Under the pieces are notes generated by a model. That model was not told the DNA's origin. It worked only from the letters and a program-made list of their open reading frames with translations, and searched no databases. The position numbers and the translations under genes were made by a program. This document shows, piece after piece, positions 1-6,961 of a stretch of DNA of 64,000 nucleotides. The DNA is from a bacterium (GTDB taxonomy: Bacteria; SAR324; XYD2-FULL-50-16), in NCBI GenBank assembly GCA_018829445.1, contig JAHJTV010000093.1, forward strand, positions 1-64,000, in the 5' to 3' direction. Each line of letters begins with the position of its first letter. Within the stretch, counting starts at the first letter, position 1.

Positions 1-40
1 ACGCCATTACTTTGACTTAACTATTATTTGTTTAGAAAAA

Positions 41-105
41 GTAGGATGGGCTACTCGTTGCCCATCAATAGAAAGCAATGTTGGGCAACGAGTAGCCCAA
101 CCTAC
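41..105. repeat. REP/MITE-like palindromic repeat
   Basis: Two 24-base arms (41-64 and 82-105) are reverse complements with a single mismatch and are separated by a 17-base loop. The arms begin GTAGG and carry GGGCTACTCGTTGCCCA. A long, nearly perfect, GC-richer palindrome in an A/T-rich intergenic region is typical of REP/BIME or small MITE elements. It lies just beyond the 3' end of the adenosine-specific kinase gene and could also act as a terminator, but no T-run follows. No second copy was noticed in the window. Confidence 0.7.
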
Positions 106-179
106 GAGCAGATGCAAATTTCTAACCGGACAATGCTGATTCTTTTTATAACCTGAGATCAAAAAACATTCATTAAATC

Positions 180-662
180 TTACATCTTGTACCCAATGGC
201 TCTCAATAGCCGTTTTCGATCTTCAATATCTTCAACCGTTTCGATTCCCTTGGATGCAAAACCGTCAATAACGCCCAGAATTCCCCTTCCCTGCCCAGTT
301 TCAGCGATAATGACCTCCACCGGGTTTGCAGTTGCACAAAAAATTCTGGCAACCTCCGGAACTTGCTGAATGGTATTGAGGACGTTGATAGGGTAAGAGT
401 CCTTCATGAAGATAATAAAGCTGTGTCCTGCAGAGAGTTTTAGGGCATTTTTCCTGGCCAGTTCCACCAGGGTGTCATCGGTTCCACTATAGCGTACCAG
501 GCATTTGTCCGATGCCTCACAAAAAGCGACACCAAATTTTACCCCGGGAATGGTGTTGACCATTGCTTCATGGATATCTTCGACGGTTTTGATAAAGTGG
601 GAATGCCCTAAAATGAGATTCAGGCTATCAGGGTTTTCGATCTGTTCCACCTTTAGTTCCAT
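180..662 (-). CDS. adenosine-specific kinase (DUF355 family)
   Basis: This 160-residue protein matches the adenosine-specific kinase family (PF04008/DUF355), small proteins reported to bind adenosine or AMP. Recognisable stretches are the N-terminal NLILGHSHFIKTVEDIHEA, the central KFGVAFCEASDKCLVRYSG, and the C-terminal VEVIIAETGQGRGILGVIDG, all typical of the family at its usual length. The chosen ATG (662) has AGGAG five bases upstream; the longer reading from 710 adds 16 atypical residues. It is transcribed away from the crotonase gene, so 663-981 should hold divergent promoters. Family assignment is strong; the physiological role is not established by context. Confidence 0.85.
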   Translation of the reverse strand: MELKVEQIENPDSLNLILGHSHFIKTVEDIHEAMVNTIPGVKFGVAFCEASDKCLVRYSGTDDTLVELARKNALKLSAGHSFIIFMKDSYPINVLNTIQQVPEVARIFCATANPVEVIIAETGQGRGILGVIDGFASKGIETVEDIEDRKRLLRAIGYKM

Positions 663-981
663 TTTGACTCCTAAGTGGTGTGTTTGTTGATAAGAGTAGA
701 AAAAATACAATAGATTATCTGTAGTTTTAGTCCTTAAAGCTTCCTAAAATTCAGTTCAAAATGCAACCGAAATATTGATTATGAGGTTTTTGTTTTTCGA
801 CTGGTTTGATTTGATGCAGATCAGATGAATTGGGGGATTAGACAGCTTTTTTCGCTGATATTTGATATATCAACTATTAACACATAAAAAATTGACGCTT
901 CCAGAATAATTGGCCGGTGATGCCTGCATTCAAGGAAGAATTCCCCGAATAATAGTACCAGATTACATTGGAGCAAGTTTT
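663..981. other. divergent intergenic region
   Basis: This 319-base A/T-rich stretch separates the leftward adenosine-kinase-like gene from the rightward crotonase gene. It must carry both promoters. A short self-complementary run (GATATTTGATATATC) lies near 858-874. No coding sequence or RNA gene is recognised. A reading that starts at a TTG at 910 only extends the crotonase with unlikely residues. Confidence 0.5.
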
Positions 982-1677
982 ATGGAGAAGCTGCGGTATG
1001 AGATTGGTGGTGATGGTGTCGCGCAGATCATCATGGATGATGGAAAAGCAAATGCAATGAACGACATTTTTTTTAAAGAGTTAATGATTTTATTGGATCG
1101 GGTTCAAAAGGACCAGGCAAAGGTTGTTGTTTTTACAGGTAATAACGGGATCTTTTCCGGCGGTTTGGATCTGGGGTATCTGATCAGCTTGTCTAAAGAT
1201 GGTCTGGTTGCTTTTATTGAGCAATTCGCTAAAGCAATGATAAGGGTATATACCCTTCCTATTCCCACGATTGCTGCCTGTAATGGTCACACAATTGCAG
1301 GAGGCTTGATGTTGGCTCTGGCGTGTGATGTACGGTTCATTGCGGATGGTAACTATAAGATCCAAATGAATGAAACCATCAATGGCATCCCCATTCCCAA
1401 GTGGATGCTGCTAATTGCCAACTTAACCGTTGCCCCCCAATGGAGACCGGAGATGTTGCTTCATGCGCATCTTTATTCTCCACGTGAAGCCATTGAAAAA
1501 GGGTTTTTCAATGGGATGATCAGTGAAAACCCCGATATTCTCAAAGATCTAAAATCCAGAATTGAAGATTTGAAAAAAGTAAATCCGGTGGCTTATGCAA
1601 AAACAAAACAACGCATGAGTTGTGAACAGGATATTCTGGATTCAATTAAATTGTTAAAAGAGGAGTTTGGAGATTAA
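982..1677 (+). CDS. enoyl-CoA hydratase/isomerase (crotonase) family protein
   Basis: The 231-residue protein has the crotonase fold. The first oxyanion-hole segment is FSGGLDLGYL and the second is AACNGHTIAGGLMLALACDVRFIA, followed by NETINGIPIP, where the Glu corresponds to a catalytic acid of enoyl-CoA hydratases. It is slightly shorter than classical hydratases (about 260), so it could be a hydratase, isomerase or hydrolase acting on acyl-CoA thioesters. The ATG at 982 is preferred because GGAG lies eight bases upstream; a TTG at 910 is possible but has no good site. It converges with the dehydrogenase gene, with only three bases between the stop codons. Confidence 0.85.
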   Translation: MEKLRYEIGGDGVAQIIMDDGKANAMNDIFFKELMILLDRVQKDQAKVVVFTGNNGIFSGGLDLGYLISLSKDGLVAFIEQFAKAMIRVYTLPIPTIAACNGHTIAGGLMLALACDVRFIADGNYKIQMNETINGIPIPKWMLLIANLTVAPQWRPEMLLHAHLYSPREAIEKGFFNGMISENPDILKDLKSRIEDLKKVNPVAYAKTKQRMSCEQDILDSIKLLKEEFGD

Positions 1678-1680
1678 AGG

Positions 1681-3135
1681 CTAGATCTCGATCATCACTT
1701 TGATGCTTTCACTACTGTCTGCAGCTATCTTAAAAGCTTCTGTGATCTGTTTAAGGGGAAAGCGGTGGGTAATATACTTTTCTTCGATTATTTGGCATAA
1801 TTCGGGGTTTTGATCAAGAATTTCCAAAGCCTCCTTAAACTCACCGCAACGGGAAGAGTGGATTTTGACGCCTTTTTTCACAATTGACTCTTCCAACAGA
1901 TTTGGTTTGCCATTACCTGTGTTTAATAAAAGAATAGCCCCTCTTGGCTTGAGCAGGGATAGGTTCTCTCCTTTTACCGGGCGGATAATTCGATCCGCTT
2001 CCGCAAGACAGCTTACTATTGCCATATCAAACAGTGGAAGAGCATAATTTTTTAGAATTGTTTCGGGCTGCCTCAACTGCCTGAAGGCAATTTCCTCATT
2101 TTCCTGCACAAAATTAATTTGCGGTGAAGCCTGAACAAGTTTCTCCATCTCACTTTTCGAAACACCCGGAGAGATAAAAACATTTGTATTCTTCCATCGG
2201 GTTTTCTCTGATTTCCACTGAAAATTCAGCTTGTCATAAGAAAAAGGCAGTAATGCTATTTCATCAACAACCATATCAGTCAATTGCGTCATTCCCATCA
2301 CTTCTTGTCCATTTGTGGATTTAAGATGAACGACACGACGGGACAGGTTCAGTGCGGATTCGAATCCCAAAGGAGAACCACTGGTGTCAAAAACGATATC
2401 GAATGAATCTTCCAGCTGCCTTTGACTGTCATCGTTTAAAAGAAGAAACTCATCCGCTCCCATTTGACAGCTCAAAGTCGACAAATGCTGCCGACGACCT
2501 ACGGCTGAAATCTTGAAGTTTAACCCGTTTTTGCGACGATGGCCATACAAAGCTGAAATCAATAACAGGCCAAGTCTGCCGATTCCCAGCACCGAGACAC
2601 AATCTCCATTTTCGGGAGTTGAAACCTTCAACGCCTGAAGGGCTGCCGCCAAGGGTTCTGTAATGGATGCTACAACCGGAGAAAGAGTTACGGGGATTTT
2701 GATCAGGCTATTTTTGGGGGCCAGCAAAAAAGGGGAAAACCCTCCGGGCAGGCGATCAATACCAAGGGTGATCCTCTTGGGGCAATGAGTCTCCAGACCG
2801 TTTCGACAAAAGGGGCATGATTCGTTTTGAATCCCTCTTGCTTGGTGAGAGGCATTGATCTCCACCACAACATTGATATTGTTGTATTCCCCTACAACTT
2901 CGTGACCAATAATCTGGGGAAGGGGATAAGGCAGGAATTTTCGATCAATATCAGTGGCGCAAATGCCGCAATATTTTGGTTTCAATAGAACATAACCGGG
3001 GCCAAGTTCCATAAAAGAGTTACCGTTGCGATAAATCTTCCAACCGGATTCCTCTTTTCCTTCATATTTATACCCGATCTGTTGAAAGGTCCCGTCGGAT
3101 TGATATTCCATGGTTTGGAATAAAATCGTTTCCAT
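1681..3135 (-). CDS. atypical zinc-type alcohol dehydrogenase-like protein (MDR superfamily)
   Basis: The N-terminal half is a GroES-like MDR domain: CGICATDID carries the catalytic zinc Cys, GHEVVGEY the next zinc ligand, and CPFCRNGLETHC looks like a structural-zinc lobe keeping three of the usual four cysteines. A nucleotide-binding segment VSVLGIGRLGLLL (about residues 181-193) follows. At 484 residues it is about 130 longer than typical family members; the extra sequence lies within the cofactor domain at about 275-390, before a normal C-terminal end. It probably oxidises or reduces an alcohol, polyol or similar compound with NAD(P). The substrate cannot be named. It is leftward and separated from cutA by 33 bases, so the two may be cotranscribed. 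Confidence 0.75.
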   Translation of the reverse strand: METILFQTMEYQSDGTFQQIGYKYEGKEESGWKIYRNGNSFMELGPGYVLLKPKYCGICATDIDRKFLPYPLPQIIGHEVVGEYNNINVVVEINASHQARGIQNESCPFCRNGLETHCPKRITLGIDRLPGGFSPFLLAPKNSLIKIPVTLSPVVASITEPLAAALQALKVSTPENGDCVSVLGIGRLGLLLISALYGHRRKNGLNFKISAVGRRQHLSTLSCQMGADEFLLLNDDSQRQLEDSFDIVFDTSGSPLGFESALNLSRRVVHLKSTNGQEVMGMTQLTDMVVDEIALLPFSYDKLNFQWKSEKTRWKNTNVFISPGVSKSEMEKLVQASPQINFVQENEEIAFRQLRQPETILKNYALPLFDMAIVSCLAEADRIIRPVKGENLSLLKPRGAILLLNTGNGKPNLLEESIVKKGVKIHSSRCGEFKEALEILDQNPELCQIIEEKYITHRFPLKQITEAFKIAADSSESIKVMIEI

Positions 3136-3168
3136 AGCATAATCTCACACAGGATACTTGTCAGTGAA

Positions 3169-3528
3169 TCAAGCTTTGCTCAATTCGCCGCCAAGCCAGC
3201 TTAAAAAATGCTCACTGCCTTTAACAATGGGTAACGCTTTTACCGAATATTTGCGGTTGTCAAAAAACGTGCGTAGTTCTGATTCTACATCAGGATAGAG
3301 CTGATTTGATGTTTTAAACCGACATCTCCATGTTAAACCGGAGTCATTCTCAACACTGGATTCAGGGCCTTGAACCTGGGCGCAAGCCACTAATTTTTTA
3401 TTTGTTAAAAAGTTAATCAGGGCTTCCGCTTCCTTCTGATCATTGGCGGTTGCAGTTATTTGTAGATAACCGGTTTCTGTGTCAGAACTCTTATCGTGTT
3501 CTTCACAATTATGTTCTTGCTTGGCCAT
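3169..3528 (-). CDS. cutA: CutA-like divalent-cation tolerance protein
   Basis: The last 100 residues of this 119-residue protein follow the CutA1 pattern: YLQITATANDQKEAEALINFL, then LVACAQVQGPESS, then a Trp-containing strand (LTWRCRFKT) and the C-terminal VKALPIVKGSEHFLSWL. CutA proteins are small trimeric, P-II-like ferredoxin-fold proteins linked to metal tolerance. The first 19 residues are polar and His/Cys/Glu-rich and look like an extension. The start ATG has only a weak AGG upstream and overlaps a short upstream reading frame with a strong ribosome-binding site (3509-3619), so translational coupling is possible. Confidence 0.8.
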   Translation of the reverse strand: MAKQEHNCEEHDKSSDTETGYLQITATANDQKEAEALINFLTNKKLVACAQVQGPESSVENDSGLTWRCRFKTSNQLYPDVESELRTFFDNRKYSVKALPIVKGSEHFLSWLGGELSKA

Positions 3529-3619
3529 TGGTGTAACCTGGACTTGTTAGACTTTCTGCGATATAAGACTTTTTGAATTTAGAAGTGGTTGAATGATTGA
3601 CTTGCGGTTTCATCCGCAT
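3509..3619 (-). CDS. possible 36-residue upstream peptide overlapping cutA
   Basis: A short frame starts at ATG 3619 with a strong GGAGG five bases upstream and encodes MRMKPQVNHSTTSKFKKSYI and 16 more residues. It ends 20 bases inside cutA in another frame. The ribosome-binding site is much better than that of cutA itself, so this may be a leader peptide whose translation delivers ribosomes to cutA. The peptide matches no family I know, and the frame could be fortuitous. Confidence 0.3.
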   Translation of the reverse strand: MRMKPQVNHSTTSKFKKSYIAESLTSPGYTNGQART

Positions 3620-3721
3620 CTCAACCTCCAGGAAACAATTCTAGTCTGCCTGCAGTATTCTGGCGAGACCTAATTTCCAAAGACCTTCGAACCCGCTTGA
3701 ATACAAGAAGATCCAAATGGG

Positions 3722-3925
3722 TCATTTACTTTTTTTGTTTACTTTTTTCGATTGAATCTCAAATGGATTCTCTCCCAGAATCTTGGACAGTTTCGGCAGT
3801 ACAGATTGGGTTTTTGTGATAATGGTTGAAAACTGAGATCTTGATATTCCACATTCCTCAGCGAGCCTGGCTTGCGTAATCTTCTTCAATACCAGTTTTG
3901 CTTTTATTTCTTCGGGAGATAACAT
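3722..3925 (-). CDS. small helix-turn-helix DNA-binding protein (Nlp/Ner or XRE type)
   Basis: This 67-residue protein is almost entirely one helix-turn-helix domain: MLSPEEIKAKLVLKKITQ, then ARLAEECGISRSQFSTIITK as the two-helix motif, then LPKLSKILGENPFEI and a basic tail. The layout resembles phage Ner/Nlp-like or XRE regulators. The start at 3925 has AAAGGA upstream; a longer reading from 4033 adds a hydrophobic segment that looks like non-coding sequence. It is transcribed away from the antiporter operon, and two tandem palindromes lie between them (4149-4182), so it may repress itself or the antiporter genes. Confidence 0.7.
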   Translation of the reverse strand: MLSPEEIKAKLVLKKITQARLAEECGISRSQFSTIITKTQSVLPKLSKILGENPFEIQSKKVNKKSK

Positions 3926-4148
3926 CGTTTCCTTTCGATTAATATTGTTGAGAGACTGATAAAAACGAATAGAAAAGTATAGTAAGATATTTTCACACAT
4001 GAAAATTTTAATAAAAAAACGGATCGATTTCAAGAAAAATGTTGTTTCTGGATTTTAGAAAGAAGGTGAAGTGTAAATGGAAGAATTCAGAAAGTTCTTT
4101 AATTACAATTGATAAAACATAGCAAAACACTTCTAAACCGATATATAT

Positions 4149-4182
4149 TACTATTTGAATAGTATTTACCATGATGGTAAAT
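4149..4182. promoter_or_regulatory. two abutting perfect palindromes, candidate operators
   Basis: TACTATTtgAATAGTA (4149-4164) is a perfect 7-base inverted repeat. It shares its last base with ATTTACCATgATGGTAAAT (4164-4182), a perfect 9-base inverted repeat. They sit in the region between the divergent small HTH gene and the antiporter gene. Abutting perfect palindromes of this size in a promoter region are typical of dimeric repressor sites. Binding by the neighbouring HTH protein is inference. Confidence 0.45.
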
Positions 4183-4537
4183 AGTGTAAAATCATGAGCA
4201 GGATGAATAGTTACATTTGGTTTAATTCATGTTTTTTATCTCACTATATAGAAAGAATCGACATTCCCAACTTTGCAGTGATACTAAATTAGCCTGTCAT
4301 TCAAATGAAATAGACGATAATTGTATGAATGAACAGTTGATCAGTATTGCGTTTAAGCTGTTCAACTTTCCTATTGCAGTTCCGCTGTTTCCGAACAGAT
4401 GATGTTTTTCGGCGCTGGACAAGCAAAAGAAATCTCCGTAACATTGTGGCATAATCAAAAAAAAACAGCCTGCATTAATATCAAAAATGAATCAGCAGGT
4501 TATATCTTTAATAGCATATTGACAGCCTATCAGAATA
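4183..4537. other. long leader upstream of antiporter gene
   Basis: This is about 355 bases of A/T-rich sequence between the palindromes and the antiporter start. A 57-residue frame (from ATG near 4230) and a 77-residue frame (4399-4632, overlapping the antiporter gene) are open but have no ribosome-binding site or family resemblance. I see no riboswitch or RNA gene that I can name. Confidence 0.4.
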
Positions 4538-5752
4538 ATGAAGTTTTTCTTCTCTATCATTATCATCACAGTAATAGCCCTTGTCGGTTCTCGCCTCACC
4601 TTTTTCAATCGCCGTCTTCCGATTGGATTTAGGCATATTCTGCTTACCGGTACGGAATACATTTTTATCGGTTTGTTACTTGGCAGTGCGGGATTGGGTC
4701 TTATGGATCACGAAACATTGTTGAAGTTGGACTCTTTTTTACTGTTCGGTTTAACGTGGGTAGGATTTCTATTTGGGCTTCAATTTGAGGTGCGCCTGCT
4801 GCGCAATCTTCCCCGCTATTATTTCTCTATTACTGCTGTTCAATCAGGGATCACTTTTTTATTGGTCACTGTTTTCATGTATATCTGCATGGCAAGTTTA
4901 CTCGATCTGCCAACAGGTATTTTGGTTTTATCCGCAATGACCCTGGGGGCTACTTCAAGTTGCTCGGCTCAATCTGCCATAGCAATTGTGAATAAAAACT
5001 ATAGTATTAAAAATAAGGGCTTGTTGGACTTGATGCGTTATATTTCCAGTGTGGATGGGCTGTTCGCCTTGATCTTTTTTGCAATTGTGCTTTGCTTGTT
5101 TCCGGCAAACGGCTCGAAGGATTTCTTTTTTCTCGAGTCGGCAAAATGGTTGGGATTATCTGTTATTACGGGCGCATTTCCAGGCATCGTGCTGGTAATC
5201 CTGAGTAAATCCCGTTTTTCACAACAAGAGTATTCTCTGTTTTTAATAGGATCAGTCCTCTTGTGTGGAGGAATAGCTCATCAACTCAACAATTCTCCTT
5301 TGATTGCAGGTCTTACCTGCGGGATAATTGCGGCAAACTTTTGTCGTCACCGGCTCAGGGCACTGCAAATTGTGGTTCAGGCGGAAAAATCCATCTATAT
5401 CCTTCTGCTGCTTATTGCGGGAGCCATGTGGAAATTCAAACTGGATCTAAGTCTGGTTATCGGGATCATTTATTTTCTGACGAGGGTAATCGCAAAAGTT
5501 ATTGGCGCTTTTGCTTCCACTCGAATCTTCACACCAATATACAAAGTTCCGGCTAAAATCGGATTAGGGCTGATTTCCGAAGGGGGGCTTGTAATTGCGA
5601 TTGTTTTGAATTTCAGATTTTTCTATCCCTCGGTTGCGAATTCTCTTATTACCATTGTCATCGTATCAATACTGGCCAGTGAGATCATCAGTCCATGGCT
5701 GATTTTGAAGCAGTTTGAAAAGCATGAGGTTGTGATGAAACCTCAGTCTTGA
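4538..5752 (+). CDS. cation:proton antiporter, CPA2/NhaP-like membrane protein
   Basis: The 404-residue protein has about eleven to twelve hydrophobic segments from residue 3 to 390 and no soluble domain. Stretches such as GILVLSAMTLGATSSCSAQSA and GLGLISEGGLVIAIVLNFRF resemble the core helices of sodium/proton exchangers of the CPA family. It should exchange Na+ or K+ for protons across the inner membrane. No cytoplasmic TrkA-N (KTN) domain is attached; the two following genes for a PTS-IIA-like and a P-II-like protein may supply regulation instead. The start lacks a good ribosome-binding site. Confidence 0.75.
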   Translation: MKFFFSIIIITVIALVGSRLTFFNRRLPIGFRHILLTGTEYIFIGLLLGSAGLGLMDHETLLKLDSFLLFGLTWVGFLFGLQFEVRLLRNLPRYYFSITAVQSGITFLLVTVFMYICMASLLDLPTGILVLSAMTLGATSSCSAQSAIAIVNKNYSIKNKGLLDLMRYISSVDGLFALIFFAIVLCLFPANGSKDFFFLESAKWLGLSVITGAFPGIVLVILSKSRFSQQEYSLFLIGSVLLCGGIAHQLNNSPLIAGLTCGIIAANFCRHRLRALQIVVQAEKSIYILLLLIAGAMWKFKLDLSLVIGIIYFLTRVIAKVIGAFASTRIFTPIYKVPAKIGLGLISEGGLVIAIVLNFRFFYPSVANSLITIVIVSILASEIISPWLILKQFEKHEVVMKPQS

Positions 5753-5991
5753 AAACCCAGTTCAAGCGTGAAGTGCCAAGTATTACTGTATCAAATTGTC
5801 AAGTTGTTAGCTTTAAAAGAGGATGCCAGCGGGTGAATCAAAAGACTTGTCTGACTTGATCCGTTAAGGGTATAAACGTTTGACCGGAATAGGAATTGTG
5901 CTCCAGTCTGAGGCGTTTTCAGGATATTATCAGCATCAAAACAGCATGTGATTTATACTGAAACATTGTTGAATATTAACCAAGGGAAAAT

Positions 5992-6459
5992 ATGCTGATC
6001 TCCGATCATTTAAACATTGAATGCATTTGTGTTGATCTGAAGGGTGAAACCAAAGAAGATATTCTTAAAGAACTGGCAGAATTGAATTTTAAGGCACATC
6101 CTGATATTGATCGTGATGAAACACTGGCAAGTCTGTTTGAAAGAGAACAGGTTCTGTCCACCGGAATTGGAGAGGGCATTGCGATTCCGCATGCGAGAGC
6201 AAGCAGTTGTAGTGAGATCTTCGTCTCATTTGGAATCTTGCGCAGGGAGGTCGATTTTAATGCACTGGACAATAAGCCCGTGCGAATCGTTTTTCTTATC
6301 TTGTTTCCGAAAGACCAAGTTAATCTGCAATTAAGATTTTTGGCAAGGGTTTCCAGACTCTTACAACACACGTCACTTCATGATGATTTATATAAATGCG
6401 AAAGTCCGGAAGAAGTGATTAACACCTTTCGAAAATATGAGGAAAAACATTTTCACTAA
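5992..6459 (+). CDS. PTS IIA-like (PtsN/fructose-type) regulatory protein
   Basis: This 155-residue protein is a stand-alone EIIA domain of the fructose/mannitol type. It shows DETLASLFEREQVLSTGIGEGIAIPHAR, in which the His of IPHAR is the phosphorylation site, followed by the usual FGILRREVDFNALDNKPV and the LQLRFLARVSRLL helix. AAGGGAAAAT precedes the ATG. No EIIB/EIIC transporter lies nearby, so it is more likely regulatory, like PtsN, which is known to control potassium and nitrogen functions. Its place between an antiporter and a P-II-like gene supports control of ion transport. Confidence 0.85.
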   Translation: MLISDHLNIECICVDLKGETKEDILKELAELNFKAHPDIDRDETLASLFEREQVLSTGIGEGIAIPHARASSCSEIFVSFGILRREVDFNALDNKPVRIVFLILFPKDQVNLQLRFLARVSRLLQHTSLHDDLYKCESPEEVINTFRKYEEKHFH

Positions 6460-6473
6460 GATAATAAATTATT

Positions 6474-6806
6474 ATGAAGCTTGCGGTAATATTTTTAAAC
6501 AAAATTGAATTTCTCGAAGATCTTATGACCGCCTTTCTGGAAATCGGGGTTTCAGGGGCAACAGTTTTGGATTCAATTGGAATGGGGCATATCATTTCCC
6601 AAAATATCCCCATCTTTGCAGGCTTGAGAGAGGCGTTTGCCGGAAGCAGTCCCAATCACAAATTGATACTGGTTGTGATAGAGGAAGATATGGTTACAAA
6701 AGTAGCCGAAGCATTGGCAGACATCTGTGTTGATATCGAGGATATAAAATCATATTTTATGGCAACCTTTTCCATAGACCAGCTGTTTGGCTTTAACAAC
6801 AGTTAA
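6474..6806 (+). CDS. small P-II-like (ferredoxin-fold) protein
   Basis: The 110-residue protein has the length and strand/helix rhythm of P-II-like proteins: MKLAVIFLNKIEFLEDLMTA, then GVSGATVLDSIGMGH, and LILVVIEEDMVTKVAEALADI. The GATVLDSIGMGH portion corresponds to the start of the T-loop region of P-II signalling proteins. It starts 14 bases after the PTS-IIA-like gene, so the two are cotranscribed. It probably binds a nucleotide or other small ligand and acts on the antiporter; this is inference. A classical GlnB is unlikely because the T-loop tyrosine context is absent. Confidence 0.55.
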   Translation: MKLAVIFLNKIEFLEDLMTAFLEIGVSGATVLDSIGMGHIISQNIPIFAGLREAFAGSSPNHKLILVVIEEDMVTKVAEALADICVDIEDIKSYFMATFSIDQLFGFNNS

Positions 6807-6891
6807 TGCCTAAACCCATGGAACGCCCTTTATAAAGAAAAACAGTGATCCGGATAATCCGCCGTGTAAGCATTGAAGAATGTGCGAAGAA

Positions 6892-6921
6892 AACCCGGAC
6901 TTACGAATGATAATCCGGGTT
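6892..6921 (-). terminator. hairpin terminator of the acyl-CoA dehydrogenase gene
   Basis: AACCCGGA (6892-6899) pairs with TCCGGGTT (6914-6921) around a 14-base loop. Read leftward, the stem is followed by TTTTC. It lies about 40 bases beyond the stop codon of the leftward acyl-CoA dehydrogenase gene and also faces the end of the antiporter operon. Confidence 0.6.
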
Positions 6922-6961
6922 CAAAGATAAGCTTAATCTTAAAAATTAGATCTTGTCAGGT

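Noticed and set aside
4399..4632. 77-codon open frame before and into the antiporter gene
   Set aside because: It has no ribosome-binding site, no family resemblance, and overlaps the antiporter start by 95 bases in another frame.
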